Virus record (IMG/VR): IMGVR_UViG_3300023116_000239
Span: 1-29,052 of that record
DNA from: a virus
DNA: 29,052 bases
Reading direction: 5' to 3' (one strand)
The position numbers and the translations under genes are program-made. The notes beneath the pieces are model-generated. The model did no database searches. It was not told where the DNA came from and saw only the letters and a program-made list of their open reading frames with translations. Of this stretch, positions 12,001-19,600 are shown in pieces (the first letter of the stretch is position 1; each line of letters opens with the position of its first letter).

Positions 12001-12038
12001 TTAGAAAAACTGGAGCACTTCCAGAAACACTCAACTAA
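87..12038 (+). CDS. Giant 3983-residue virion structural protein, putative baseplate component in the gp7 position, with YHYH-like domain
   Basis: The start ATG lies two bases after the upstream stop, and the frame stays open for almost 12 kb. The first 270 residues, beginning around QLPEFVLDE and including FLKQYY and FYETKGTDDS, look like the conserved head of large structural proteins found beside gp6 and gp8 in marine T4-like phages. The rest is a beta-rich, Gly/Ser/Thr/Asn-rich mosaic. One repeat family (GFP..LLKID.EIITYTG type) occurs near residues 74-134, 319-377, 1540-1596 and 3069-3140. A second (H.L..GE.V.Y type) occurs about seven times between 616 and 3026. GGSGY units lie near 755, 1174, 2121, 3373, 3740 and 3788. 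A YHYH-like domain spans about 1250-1360. No signal peptide, membrane segment or enzyme motif is visible. T4 gp7 has about 1030 residues, so homology to gp7 is inferred from position only. A role as a long baseplate-attached fiber is also possible. Confidence 0.85.
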   Translation: MIQTGIESRVKIQDIISNQLPEFVLDESPKAVDFLKQYYISQEYQGGPVDIVENLDEYLKVDNLTPDVVVGFTTLSSNISASDTTITVSNTRGFPNQYGLLKIDSEIITYTGITTNTFTGCVRGFSGITSYHTDLNEEELVFSTSTAESHSSNAKIQNLSSLFLKEFYKKLKFTYTPGFEDRVFDSRINAGNFIKEARSFYETKGTDDSFRILFNVLYGETPKIINLENYLIKPSDAQFIRREICVAEVISGNPLKIVGQTLTKTTDDATNASISSVEAFTRNQKQYFKIGLFVGYDDNSSVQGNFAVTPSSKVLESVSVGSSVISVDSTIGFGQTGILYSGSNIIEYSDKSINQFLGCSGVTSDIIATDNIHSDDTYFSYEDGDISKKVVLRLTGVLSDFVQKSKTISVSEGDIITVKNVGTLVKNPEQNKTYKEIFANSWIYNTSSSVSIDSFDGASVLLKTSVDKSQFKKGDLVEFIDETTNTVVFPTESSSKPYIDANIPFQSKSLSIGNLTGFTPVASKNYKIRRKINKANSSSISFKYGNDSIISDVQNLYLDNDDYAYVASNSLPSWGNGFGNTYTYKITKTLNSASISATSGSLSDLDPATGLYTSILFDTNVPFISGEKIQYTASGTPLSGLSEGSYYVKVLSNPKKIKLFTSNSFLDSDSNAVQFESSTIPLETHSFVLYSQKSRTINPQKVLKKFTLNPNIKNGTGEKTIPGTTGMLINGVEISNYKTFDKIYSGPIENVNILNGGSGFDVINPPKIVVSAGLGTTALVQPVISGSVQEIFVDKQDFNIKEVLSVNVTGGNGSGGSFEPVTVVKRREILFDGRATTEGGGISTTTSQLTFLSDHNLTNGEEVTYRNNGNENISIGLGVSALVDNKNYFVKIDNNTTVQLFNTFDDYQSNANVISFGTTSLSGTHKFLTGTAKKTISEIKVIDGGTFTNRKLLVKPSGISTSQSLINFTNHGFSSGEIVEYASVVGLGSTQPQNISGLTTTNQYYILKENNNSFRVCDAGVGGTNLTNYEQKNFVKLSSTGTGFQQFKYPDIRASAEVTVVGLGTTTQIQSVTLTPVIKGSIKQVYLYEPGTRYGSNILNLQKKPSLTIKNGRDAQFSPIIVNGSVNEVNLQFGGFDYFSIPDVIVSDPTGSGTGAKLRAIISDGKVSELRIINAGIGYSTSSTIEVIPSGKDQIFDCSIRSLSVNQVEKLSTQQTEILRDVDDELSYSVSGYFDTLRSSFQDDGSDISGIIGWAYDGNPIYGSYSSPDPENINSGIKTMTSSYVKNTSNVYDRPSTSNFPLGFFVEDYRYENGSGDLDRNNGRFAKTEDFPNGVYAYYASINPVSGKPQFPYFIGDTFRSNTLSENPTLNQTFDFNNSSLSRNTLPYKISEPNADNDFIIESNEIRRQKISIESVQEGSIKSIDIVNPGDNFKVNDSLNFDNSNTNGGGISAEISELKGKTINRVDTIYQSYNNALFTWRKDGKVNVTIEPFHVFGDNDYVSISGFSTSTLSSLNGYFQIDVSSIPTIGITTEIAGTGAATTEIYVTQVPSGISVGSTIGIGTETIEVLNVYSNKNVLRVKRGLPGTTHNVGVAITAKTKTFTIDQQLDYFKSKVNDKIYFNPRESVGLGTTAGTGHEVSYSFGQETITGSIPTQRISLEDHPFKTNQKLTYSRNGNSHISISTSPTGTPFNLPTTVYAVNKSPSTIGIKTSLTSNEVFFITNGDNADDYYFESNLEQKVGKVEKILSTVSISTTHGLTAGDSITLNVKPNLSVGIGTSTAIRVNRNSVTGNLQINPIGFTSIGVNTLTNEITISSHDLKTGDKIYYEANTVASGLSTGSYFVYRVDSNTIKLSETLINSKQNPPVVVSIAGTGGSSQTISPINPKIESIVNNNLVFDLSDSSLNGYAFKVYYDQDFNNEFVSTGSTSTFNTIGVGTTGQPGATYTINHSSVGFPEKLYYSLERAGYISTSDKDVNNFSEIEFVNSIYNQTYTISGVGTTTFQVSLQQKPEKLSYSSAECDKLEYTTTSLSASGPANKVKLLSGGSEYKKLPSLSNVTSTNGENLFVSLNSDEIGNIIETKIINEGFEYSSDKTLQPEAFISPNIKLKDSNTIGIVTITSGGYGYISEPQVVVVNNNTRTVLDNGLIKPILTANSITSLNIDVPPKGISDQSAELFTVNNTNGISIKQVQSSNTGIFTCILTTPSAGFSTDAFAVNDEVFLEGIQKYSASGDGFNSSDYGYKFFTVTKYENKFTPGLTDDQVTVSIAGLGTNTGIAKTIQDSFGTIISKDNYPTFTISLKPSAFEVGEKIISNGIERDLEVTGYDDTGSLKVFGSYDLSTNEIIEGKTSGNIATIESLVKYNGMYEIQFSNRKDEGWDTETGKLSEDYQVLADNDYYQNLSYSIKSNQQWKDIRTPVNSLVHSVGTKNFSDTEVISDEDDKIGISSFSDNTTIVRDYIDEKRVDTINNFDFVKDIDLVNERSKFLKLSNKKLTNYNESRSNIVLKIDNIQDQFSAFESEPFVYKDILDLNDVGSYNNYLFKVSDVSNENQVQLTNLVLLKNDTNKNIAILEKQSLVNVGSGFTTQDGEQYGDFSVESDEFGNNYLRFTPEDPFNIEYDIKYIYKKFDNQVVGVGTKSVGFVDLTSRSQEVIIGITSTIIGVATDKFTSLHVNAQVYKEVSNEMNFVELYLTHDGTNTNIADFYFDTGDFSTSSGLIGSFGANINSGIVNLTFNNDSNEDVVVKTRIVGFGTTAVGVGTYRYILTNQPVGNERSAIYQSDFAGGTGVTTFLTLDKNIFDASKSLVEVSIGSTKSIHQIMMVQDKTDIYIQQSSILSVGSTTGIGTFGGEYSGDNVLIKFYPDASFTGNVQIHSFSECLYTTVDFVNQAPDLLYGNSVETVNTSQYLAINGDRINKEDFVLRSNNTPIFAKTFDPANTNILNQSTGVFSINNHFFSNGEELVYTPGSTFVGVGSTPMMYKNGSVIAELPTQVFAIVNNNDNEFSISTTKSGTAVTFTSLGEGNAHQFAMAKRNEKTIITLDNVAQYPITFTKISQTLSGNGGGITTSATTFALSGITTIVPLDILKIDDEYMKVVNVGFGTTNIGPITNTGTEKLVQVERGHVGSSATSHTDSTSTRIYKGSYNIVGDSIFFTKAPRGNSSITRDSSNLKFETSDFTGRVFLRSDYTTNQVYDDVSDQFSGIGRTFTLTVGGANTAGIGTTGGNGVVFINGIFQTPTTQNNPSRNFRIIEQTSPTGISSIVFSGIRTDIADPNSILISESDVNQNQIPRGGIIISLGSTGGLGYAPLAGAAVTAVVSAGVIVGLNTGITGGTFGSGYNGIVSIGISVYENGHSGNVADISATVGAGGTLVFTINDGGSGYNNPEIFVSEPSYENLEITGVSRIGVGATTDTGTGLLLNVNVGASSTVGVGSTYFAVNSFSIARSGYAFRKGDVFKPVGLVTAAGLASPLSDFEITVLETFTDNFGAWQFGELDFIDSIKNYQDGIRIRFPLFYNGSILSFEKPEDSTIDLQNVLLIFINGVLQSPGDAYTFDGGTSFAFSVAPKPSDNIDIFFYRGTRGLDDIQVENVIPTLERGDNVQVFKNDTISGTVTQDQRTIFDVSFSDKFETNLYTDQGVDEVNDKPMSWTKQKTDRVINGEFVYKTRQSTISQVYPTAKIIKDVSTSDSRIFVDDVSDFTYNLGAGPYNSLKGIVVDGKEDPSPANITATIGAGGTISSLSIVNGGSGYTGSTVNVKFQNPLRVGVGFGTTATATVTVGSGGSLTTPINITNPGFGYTVAPKTIVPLPSPNYENLGGIQIVSGFSGIITSIETTTGTGGHSLGIKFFLDRSPTAFGNDLKVGYPIFVKNTKVGSGVTSVDSSDSAIVGIGTTFLDNIYYVGAITVDGTVGIVTCNIDSGTNTTGLSTSGDIVGEFSWGLFTSITRSSSPISIGVTGKTVDVGLSTFPTIQRRGEGLRKTGALPETLN
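321..500 (+). repeat. First copy of the GFP..LLKID.EIITYTG repeat module
   Basis: Residues about 74-134 of the giant protein follow the pattern DTTITV, then GFP, then LLKIDSEIITYTG, then GCVRGFSG, then a His. Related units occur near nucleotides 1041-1215 (degenerate, ending GCSG), 4704-4872 (ending VKRGLPGTTH) and 9291-9510 (ILKIDDEYMKV, ending VERGHVGSS). A diverged version lies in the 2509-residue protein near 19929-20195 (YVKIGNEIIGYN). This looks like a beta-structured module copied within and between virion proteins. The function is unknown. Confidence 0.55.
1932..9165 (+). repeat. Dispersed family of about seven H-x-L-x-x-G-E-x-V-x-Y modules in the giant protein
   Basis: Units of about 60-80 residues start near nucleotides 1932, 2640, 2988, 5061, 5340, 5523 and 8931. 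Five begin with a variant of HNLTNGEEVTY (HGFSSGEIVEY, HPFKTNQKLTY, HDLKTGDKIYY, HFFSNGEELVY), while the units at 1932 and 5340 are more degenerate. Most continue to a Y(F/Y)V strand and a short N..I.L strand, and several close with a Gly-rich turn. Identity between copies is low at DNA level, so these are old protein-level duplications, not recent tandem repeats. The span given covers the whole family, which is interrupted by other sequence. Confidence 0.6.
3834..4155 (+). other. YHYH-like domain within the giant protein, with YAYY in place of YHYH
   Basis: Residues 1253-1263 read GWAYDGNPIYG, close to the DG-PIYG signature of the YHYH domain family. Further on, LDRNNGRF, FPNGVYAYY and FPYFIG (residues 1351-1356) match in order the family's LDECNGRF, YHYH and FPY-IG blocks. 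The eponymous YHYH is YAYY here at residues 1336-1339, so both histidines are absent. The block order makes the domain call firm. The role of the domain in phages is not known to me. Confidence 0.75.
10173..11490 (+). repeat. Pair of diverged GAGG - GGSGY - P.YENL blocks near the C-terminus of the giant protein
   Basis: Two stretches share the same layout. The first has VGAGGTLVF, NDGGSGY at residues 3373-3379 and EPSYENLE. The second has IGAGGTISS, NGGSGY at 3740-3745, NPGFGY at 3788-3793 and SPNYENLG. At DNA level the 14-base string ggtgcaggtggaac occurs in both, at 10173-10186 and 11268-11281, and gtggaagtggata occurs in both just downstream. This supports an internal duplication followed by divergence. 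Confidence 0.6.
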
Positions 12039-12042
12039 ACAA

Positions 12043-12050
12043 TATAAATA
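12043..12050 (+). promoter_or_regulatory. T4-type late promoter box upstream of gp8
   Basis: TATAAATA is a perfect match to the late-promoter element that in T4 is recognised by the gp55-type late sigma factor. It sits in the 30-base gap between the giant gene and gp8, 19 bases before the gp8 start codon. The position and the exact match make this a good call. It implies that gp8 and the genes after it can be transcribed separately from the giant gene. Confidence 0.75.
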
Positions 12051-12068
12051 TCTAAAAAACTGTGTAAT

Positions 12069-13637
12069 ATGGCTGCTATAGTAACAGACCAATTTAGAAT
12101 TGCGAATGCCAATAATTTTGTAGATTCTGTATTGGATGCTAATAATTCATATTATGTATTTCTAGGGTTATCAAATCCTGGACCAACTTCTGTTGGATTT
12201 GGTAGATCAGATTCATGGAGCAATACTCCATCTAATCCACCTAGTCCTATTGATAATCAACAATATTTGAGTCATTACAGAAATACTGCTTTGTTTGGCA
12301 AAAAACTAAACAGTTCAAATATTAGAAGAGTTGTAAAAAAAGTTACTTGGACTGCAAACACTAGATACGACATGTATCGACATGACTATAGTGTTGCCAA
12401 TCAAACTCCAAATTCGGGAAGTGCAAGACTTTATGATACAAACTATTATGTTGTAAATAGTGACTTTAGAGTTTATGTATGCCTTTATAATGGATCGCAT
12501 GGAGACATTGGAGGGTCATCGAATCTGACTGGAAATACATCTCAGGATGAGCCAACATTTACAGATTTGGAACCATCTGCTGCTGGAACAAGTGGTGATG
12601 GATATATTTGGAAATATTTGTTTACCATTTCTCCAAGTGATATTATAAAGTTCGACTCTACCGAATATGTTGTTCTCCCAAACAATTGGTCAACATCTAC
12701 CGACTTCCAAATTCAAAGTGTAAGAGAGGCGGGTGATTCGACTGTAAATAATAATCAAATAAAAGTTGTATATATTGCAGATGGTGGGAGTGGAATTTAT
12801 AAAGCAGGAACTTATGATATCAAGGGTGACGGGACTGGAGCAAAAGTTAATATTGAGGTCAATACTTCAAATCAGATTACAAAAGCAACAGTAGTTTCTG
12901 GTGGTAGTGGGTATACTTTTGGAATTGTTGATTTTGGACATTCGTCGAGTGATTCTCTGGGCAGTAATGTAGCAAAATTGATTCCAATTATTCCACCATC
13001 TAGAGGTCACGGGTATGACATTTATACTGAATTGGGTGCAGATAAGGTTTTGGTTTATTCCAGATTTGACGATTCTACCAAAGACTTTCCAACGGATACT
13101 AAATTTTCTCAAGTTGGAATTATAAAAAATCCCGAAAAATATAATTCAAAAACGACTTTTACTGGTAACGAATATTCATCTTTAGGCGCCATCAAGTTAA
13201 CTTCAGATTTTAGTGGAACTCCTGTTGTTGGTACGGCAATAACTCAATCTACTTCAAGTGGAACTGCGAGAGGATATATTGCATCATATGATATCGATAC
13301 AAGAGTATTAAAATATTATCAAGACAGATCTTTAAATTTTGCCAATGGTCGTGATCAAACTGATAGAAATGATGTTACCTCAAAGGCAAATGTTGTCAGT
13401 TTTGCATCAACTACTACAACAATATCTCCTATTTCAGGATCGGTTGATATTAATTTTAGTGGAATTACGACAACGATTGGATCTAAACAAGTTAGTTTGG
13501 GTGTAACTTTCTCTGGAGGGATTGCAGATCCAGAGATAAATAAAAACACAGGAGATATTATCTACATTGACAATCGTTCTCTTGTAGAAAGAGACTCTAG
13601 ACAAAAAGAAGACATCAAAATTATTCTGGAATTCTAA
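12069..13637 (+). CDS. gp8: gp8, baseplate wedge subunit, with internal insertion
   Basis: This is a homologue of the T4 gp8 baseplate wedge subunit. Matching blocks occur in the same order as in T4: IVTDQFR at the N-terminus, FGRSDSW at residues 44-50 (T4 FGRSEPW), GDGYIWKYLF at 176-185 (T4 GDGYVWEYLF), EYVVLPN, and a C-terminal block of MIYMENR type (here IIYIDNR) ending KEDIKIILEF, close to the T4 end EEINILFTF. At 522 residues it is well above the 334 of T4 gp8. Much of the extra length lies after residue 220, where DGGSG (238-242) and SGGSGYTFG (277-285) units of the shared beta-repeat family appear. The ATG lies 19 bases after a late-promoter box. No clear Shine-Dalgarno sequence is visible. 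The next gene starts 6 bases after the stop. Confidence 0.92.
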   Translation: MAAIVTDQFRIANANNFVDSVLDANNSYYVFLGLSNPGPTSVGFGRSDSWSNTPSNPPSPIDNQQYLSHYRNTALFGKKLNSSNIRRVVKKVTWTANTRYDMYRHDYSVANQTPNSGSARLYDTNYYVVNSDFRVYVCLYNGSHGDIGGSSNLTGNTSQDEPTFTDLEPSAAGTSGDGYIWKYLFTISPSDIIKFDSTEYVVLPNNWSTSTDFQIQSVREAGDSTVNNNQIKVVYIADGGSGIYKAGTYDIKGDGTGAKVNIEVNTSNQITKATVVSGGSGYTFGIVDFGHSSSDSLGSNVAKLIPIIPPSRGHGYDIYTELGADKVLVYSRFDDSTKDFPTDTKFSQVGIIKNPEKYNSKTTFTGNEYSSLGAIKLTSDFSGTPVVGTAITQSTSSGTARGYIASYDIDTRVLKYYQDRSLNFANGRDQTDRNDVTSKANVVSFASTTTTISPISGSVDINFSGITTTIGSKQVSLGVTFSGGIADPEINKNTGDIIYIDNRSLVERDSRQKEDIKIILEF

Positions 13638-13643
13638 AGAAAA

Positions 13644-16600
13644 ATGTCGCAAAAAACAAACTTAAATATCAGCCCATATTATGACGATTTTGATTCAGCA
13701 AAAAACTTTCTAAAAGTTTTATTTAAACCAGGATATCCTGTTCAGTCTAGAGAACTGACAACTTTACAATCAATACTTCAAAATCAGATTGAAGATTTTG
13801 GAAGTCATATGTTTAAAGAGGGATCAATGGTTATCCCTGGAAACATAACATATGATGGGCAGTTTTATGCGGTTAAACTAAATTCTACTCAATTTGGAGT
13901 TGACATATCATTATATATTGATAAGTTTGTCGGAAAAACGATACAGGGGCAAGTTACTGGAATTACTGCAAAAGTTCAGAAAGTAGTTCTGCCAACGGAA
14001 AATGATAATATAAATGATATTACATTATATGTAAAATATCTTGAATCTGATTTGAACTTCGAGTTCTCTGAATTTGCAGATGGAGAATTATTGTCCGCAA
14101 CAGAGAACGTTGTGTATGGAAATACGACTATAAATGCAGGAACTCCTTTTGGATCCTTAATCAGTGCAAATGCAACTGCCATTGGATCAGCAGCATCAAT
14201 TGGTGATGGAGTTTATTTTATAAGGGGATATTTTGTAAGTGTTTCGGATCAAACAATTCTTTTAGATGAGTATACAAATACCCCATCATATAGAGTTGGA
14301 TTAAAGATAACCGAATCTATTGTTAATGCAAAAGAAGACGAATCATTATATGATAATGCAAGAGGATTTTCAAACTATGCATCACCAGGTGCCGATAGAT
14401 TAAAAATATCTCTAACTCTCACAAAAAAATCATTAACAGATACGAATGATACTGATTTTGTAGAGTTACTTAGATTAAAAAATGGAAGAGTTAAAAAGAT
14501 AACAACAAAAACTGAATATAATAAAATCCGAGATTATCTTGCAGAAAGAACTTTTGATGAATCTGGAGATTATACTGTAAGACCTTTTGATTTAAATTTA
14601 GAAGAATCTTTAAATAATCTACTAGGAAATGATGGTTCCTTCTTTGCTAATGAGCAAACGGATCAAGGAAACATTCCATCCGATAATCTTATATCTCTGA
14701 AAATATCTCCAGGTAAAGCATATGTAAAAGGATATGATATTGAAAAAACATCAACATCGATCATTGATGTAGAAAAACCAAGAGATACTGAAGATATTAA
14801 AAACGTAACAGTCCCATTTGAAATGGGAAATATTTTAAGAGTCAATAATGTAACTGGTGTAGCAAAAGTAAGAGAAACAATCTCACTGTACGCGCAGTTT
14901 GGATGTGTTGGAGAGCAAATTGGTGAGGCAAGAGTTTACTCTTTCAATTTAACAGATTCTGCATATGCAGATGCAACCACAAGTTGGGATTTGAGACTTT
15001 ATGATATTCAAACATACACAAAACTTACATTAAATCAAGCAGTAACTACATCACAGATTAAGCAATCATATTTTGTTAAAGGAAAGAGCACTGGTGCAAC
15101 AGGATTTGCTACTGCAGACGGATCGTCCAATATTGTTTTCTTAAGACAGACCTCAGGAACTTTCGCAAAGGGTGAAACTTTAATCATCAATGGTGTAGAA
15201 TCATCAAGATCTGTAACCGAAGTTCGTGCATACAATACTCAGAATATAAAGTCTGTAAAACAAACCACTCCTTTCAGTGGAACTAATGATTTCAAAGCAG
15301 ACTCTATTTTAGATAAGTTTGATTTTCCCGGAGCAGTTTCTCAGTTAGTCATTACTGCTGCTGGTGGTGGAATTTCGACAGTAACGTCTCCTGGACGTAC
15401 TTTCGTAGGTCTTAGAACAGATACAGTTATTAGATATCAACAATCAGGATCTTCTTTAGAATCTTACAATAGAATATCCAGTATCGCATCAGATTTATTG
15501 TCATTTGAGGTTTCTGCAATATCTAGTGTATCAGGAGTTTTCAATGGAGCACTTCCAACATCAGATATTCAAGTTAACGGATTCTTAGGTGCACCTATTG
15601 TAAGAGGATCTGGCACATTATTTGCACCATTACCAGAACAAAATACTTCTGATGTTGATCTCTCAAATTCCAATCTTTATTTGATTGATCAACTTACGGG
15701 ACAAGATGTCGATAACTCAGATAATACTATTACATTAAACACTAGTGATATTAGTGGTGTTACTGATATCTCTTGGGTAAACTTTGATCAAGAAAGATTT
15801 TCTATTGGATATAATGGTGGAGGTATTGGAACCATTACTTCCGATTCATTTGATCTTAGTGGAAATACAATCACCTTAAGAAATCTTGATAGTGCCCAAT
15901 CAAATAACGATACTGTTGTTAATGTAACTTTTCTCAAGAATGGAATTCAAAGTAAAACCAAAAACTTCAGTAGAAGCAGAGTTTTATTTGTGAACGGATC
16001 CAAATTGAAAGAATCTGGCACTAACGCGGCAACTTCCAAAAATGATGGATTGACTTATAATGAATATTATGGCTTGAGGGTTCAGGATGAAGAAATTTCT
16101 TTAAACTATCCAGATGTAGTAAAAGTTCTTGCCGTATATGAATCTTTAAATACATCAAATCCGACTTTGGACGTAGTAGAGTTTCCAGTTATTACAAATG
16201 TTGGATCAAATGCACTCATTGGTGAAAACATCATAGGATCTGTAAGCAATGCAGTTGCCAGAGTCGTTACAAATAACACAACAACTCCTTCATCTGGTGC
16301 TGCAAATAAATTAGGAATTGTTTATTTGAACGAAAATAAGTTTTCTATAGGTGAAGCAGTAACTTTTGAAGAATCTGGAATCACATCTGAAGTAGATTCT
16401 ATTACGAATGGAAACTTTAGCAATATAACGCAAGAGTTCAAACTGAATAGAGGTCAAAAAAATCAGTATTATGATTATTCCAGACTTGTAAGAACTAAAA
16501 ATACTCAAGATCCATCAAGACGTTTAATGGTCGTATTTGACCATTATACAGTTCCAACAAACGATACGGGTGATGTATTTACTGTTGATAGCTACGATAA

Positions 16601-19600
16601 AGATAGATTTTCGACTGATATTCCAAATATTGGAGGATCTGTCAGAGCAACTGATACACTAGATTTTAGACCTAGAGTGTCCGTTTTTGATCCTACAGTA
16701 ACAACTGATAGATCACCATTTGATTTCAACTCAAGAACTTCGGCATTTAATACTTCCCCATTAAGATTATTGGCACCAGAAGAGGGGTCAGTAATCAACC
16801 AAAGTTTTTATCTTCCTAGAATTGACAAGATTTATTTAGACATTCTCGGAAATTTTGTTGTAGAAAAAGGTTTATCATCGAAAAATCCAAAGCCACCAAC
16901 AAAAAATGGTGAGTTTTTGGAATTGGGAACAATTGCATATCCAGCATACTTATACAATCCTTCTGATGCAAATATTATTCTAACGGATAATAGAAGATAT
17001 ACAATGAGAGACATTGGACTTATTGAAGATAGAGTTGAAAATCTGGAAAGAGTAACAACATTATCTTTACTTGAAGTCAATACTCAGTCTTTACAGATTC
17101 AAGATGCCGAAGGAAGAAATAGATTCAAGAGTGGATTTTTTGTTGATGATTTTTCTGATGAATCAAAATTTGACACATTCTTCTCAACAACATTAGTCGA
17201 TGGAGACTCTAGAACATTAAATTCTGATATCAGTAGTGATTCTTTAGAATCTTTAATTGCAACTGAAGATGACTTAAATCCAGAGAATTTAGATTTATCT
17301 CTCGACAAATATTCAAATCCACCTCTTCAACTTTTAGATGAGAACATACAAAAGACTGGTAACGTACTAACTCTTGCATATAATCAAGTTAATTGGTTAG
17401 AGCAACCATTTGCAACAAAAGTTGAAAATGTCAATCCATTTAACATTGTTGTATATGATGGGGTGATAAAACTACAACCAGAAGTTGATAGCTGGACTAG
17501 AACAGTTCAATTAGCAGATAGAAACATTGATCGGGGTGTAGTAAGGACTCAAAATAGAAGTGTAAACTTAGTTAATAATTTGAGTCAAAACCTGAGACAA
17601 AACTTGACAAGTACTACGCGACTTGATGGAATAACTGTCAATAGAGGTAGGGGAAGGTTAGTTAGTTCATCTACAGTAGATACAGTAGTTGGAAGATCAA
17701 CTAGTTCTTCAACCAGTGTTTCAAACTCTTCGAGCACTGCAACAGGGTCATTCTCATTTGATACCGTAGATACGACCATTCGTAACGAGGTTGTTGGAAC
17801 ACCTGATGAACTCTTTATGAGATCTAGAAATGTTGAGTTCAATGCATCAAACTTAAAACCGAATACTAGATATTATCATTTCTTAGATGGTAATAGTGGA
17901 ATTGACATTATTCCAAAACTCATTGAAATTTCAAATAATAGACAACTTACTGGATTTGGAGCATCTGCAGCATTTAGGATTGGTGAAACTGTTGTTGGAA
18001 TTGTAAATGGTGTCGAAAGAATTAGATTCAGAATTTGCAAACCTAATCACAAGTCTGGTCCATTCAGAAATCCAACAACAACTTACAATCAAGATCCATA
18101 CAATAAAGAAGCAATAGGCAATTTTTATAGTTCAACATCAAAAATACTAAACGTAGATACTTCATCACTTTCACAAAATGCTCAAGGTCGTTTTTCTGGA
18201 TACATTGCAACAGGAATGCAATTGGTGGGACAAACTAGTGGAGCAATCGCATTTGTAAAAAATAACAGACTGATTTCTGATAATTATGGAGATCTTATTG
18301 GAACATTCTTTATAAGAAATCCAAATCAAACACCCAGACCATCAACTAGAATACGAACAGGAACAAAAACTTACAGACTCACTTCCAGCCCAACAAATGC
18401 TTCTGGATTGCCGGGTAGCAATTCCGTTTCTTTTGCAGAAACAAACTATAGTGCAAATGCAACCTTATTGCAGTTTAGAGCAACAGTAGCAAGAGAAACT
18501 ACTAGAACTAATGTAAGTATTTCCAATACTGTCAATTTAAGAACTTCATTAACTACTTCATTAACCACTACCACAAGAAGAAACGTTACCACAAATACAT
18601 ATGCAGACCCACTGGCACAAACTTTCACAGTTGGTGGAAATATTCAAGTCAAATCTGATATTGATACTGATGATGATGTAAATGGAGTATTTTTAACCTC
18701 AGTAGATCTATATTTTGCATCTATAGATAGTGGAAATGCTCCTATAAGGGTTGAAATAAGATCTACTCAACTCGGAACACCAACACTTGAAGTCATTGGC
18801 ACTCCAGTAACTCTTAGACCCAGAACCATTAACGAAAATGGAGTTGAAACTCAACTGATTCAAACATCTTCCACAGGTGAAGTTGCAACAAATGTTAGAT
18901 TCCCAGAACCCATCTTCTTGCCACCAGGTAGAGAATATGCAGTTGTTCTAGTTTCAGAACAAAGTGATGAATATGAAGTCTGGACTGCAGTTATGGGAAA
19001 TAAGACAGTAAATACCCAACAACTTCCAGATGTTGATCAGGTCATTTACACCAAGCAATTTGCTCTTGGATCACTCTTCAAGTCTCAAAACGGATCTATT
19101 TGGACTACAGACCAAAATCAAGATCTTAAGTTCAAACTTTATAAAGCAGAGTTTACTTCAACTCAGGGAACTGCATACTTCTATAATCCACCACTTGACG
19201 AAAGTAATACCTATGTTCCCGAATTGATCAACAATCCAATTACTACTCTTCCCAAGAAAGGAAAGATTGGTATCGTGACAACAACCAATAGTGACTTTAT
19301 TGGCATTGTAACTGTTGGCAGAAAACTTGCAGGTGTCAATAATAATGGAGGATCTGCAGTAGTTGTTGGGCAGGGTAGTTCAGTTTCAACAGTCGGACTC
19401 ACAACTGCTGGTTCTGGTTATCCAGCAAGTGTTACAAATGAAGTTGTGAGCACTTATAATATTTCTGGTGAGGGAGAAAATCTCAAACTCAGAATAACAA
19501 CAAACTCCAGTGGAGTTATTACTGGTGTAGCACACTCTACTGTCCATCCAGACTTTGGAACTGGTTATAAAGTTGGTGATGTTGTAGGTATTCAAACTTC

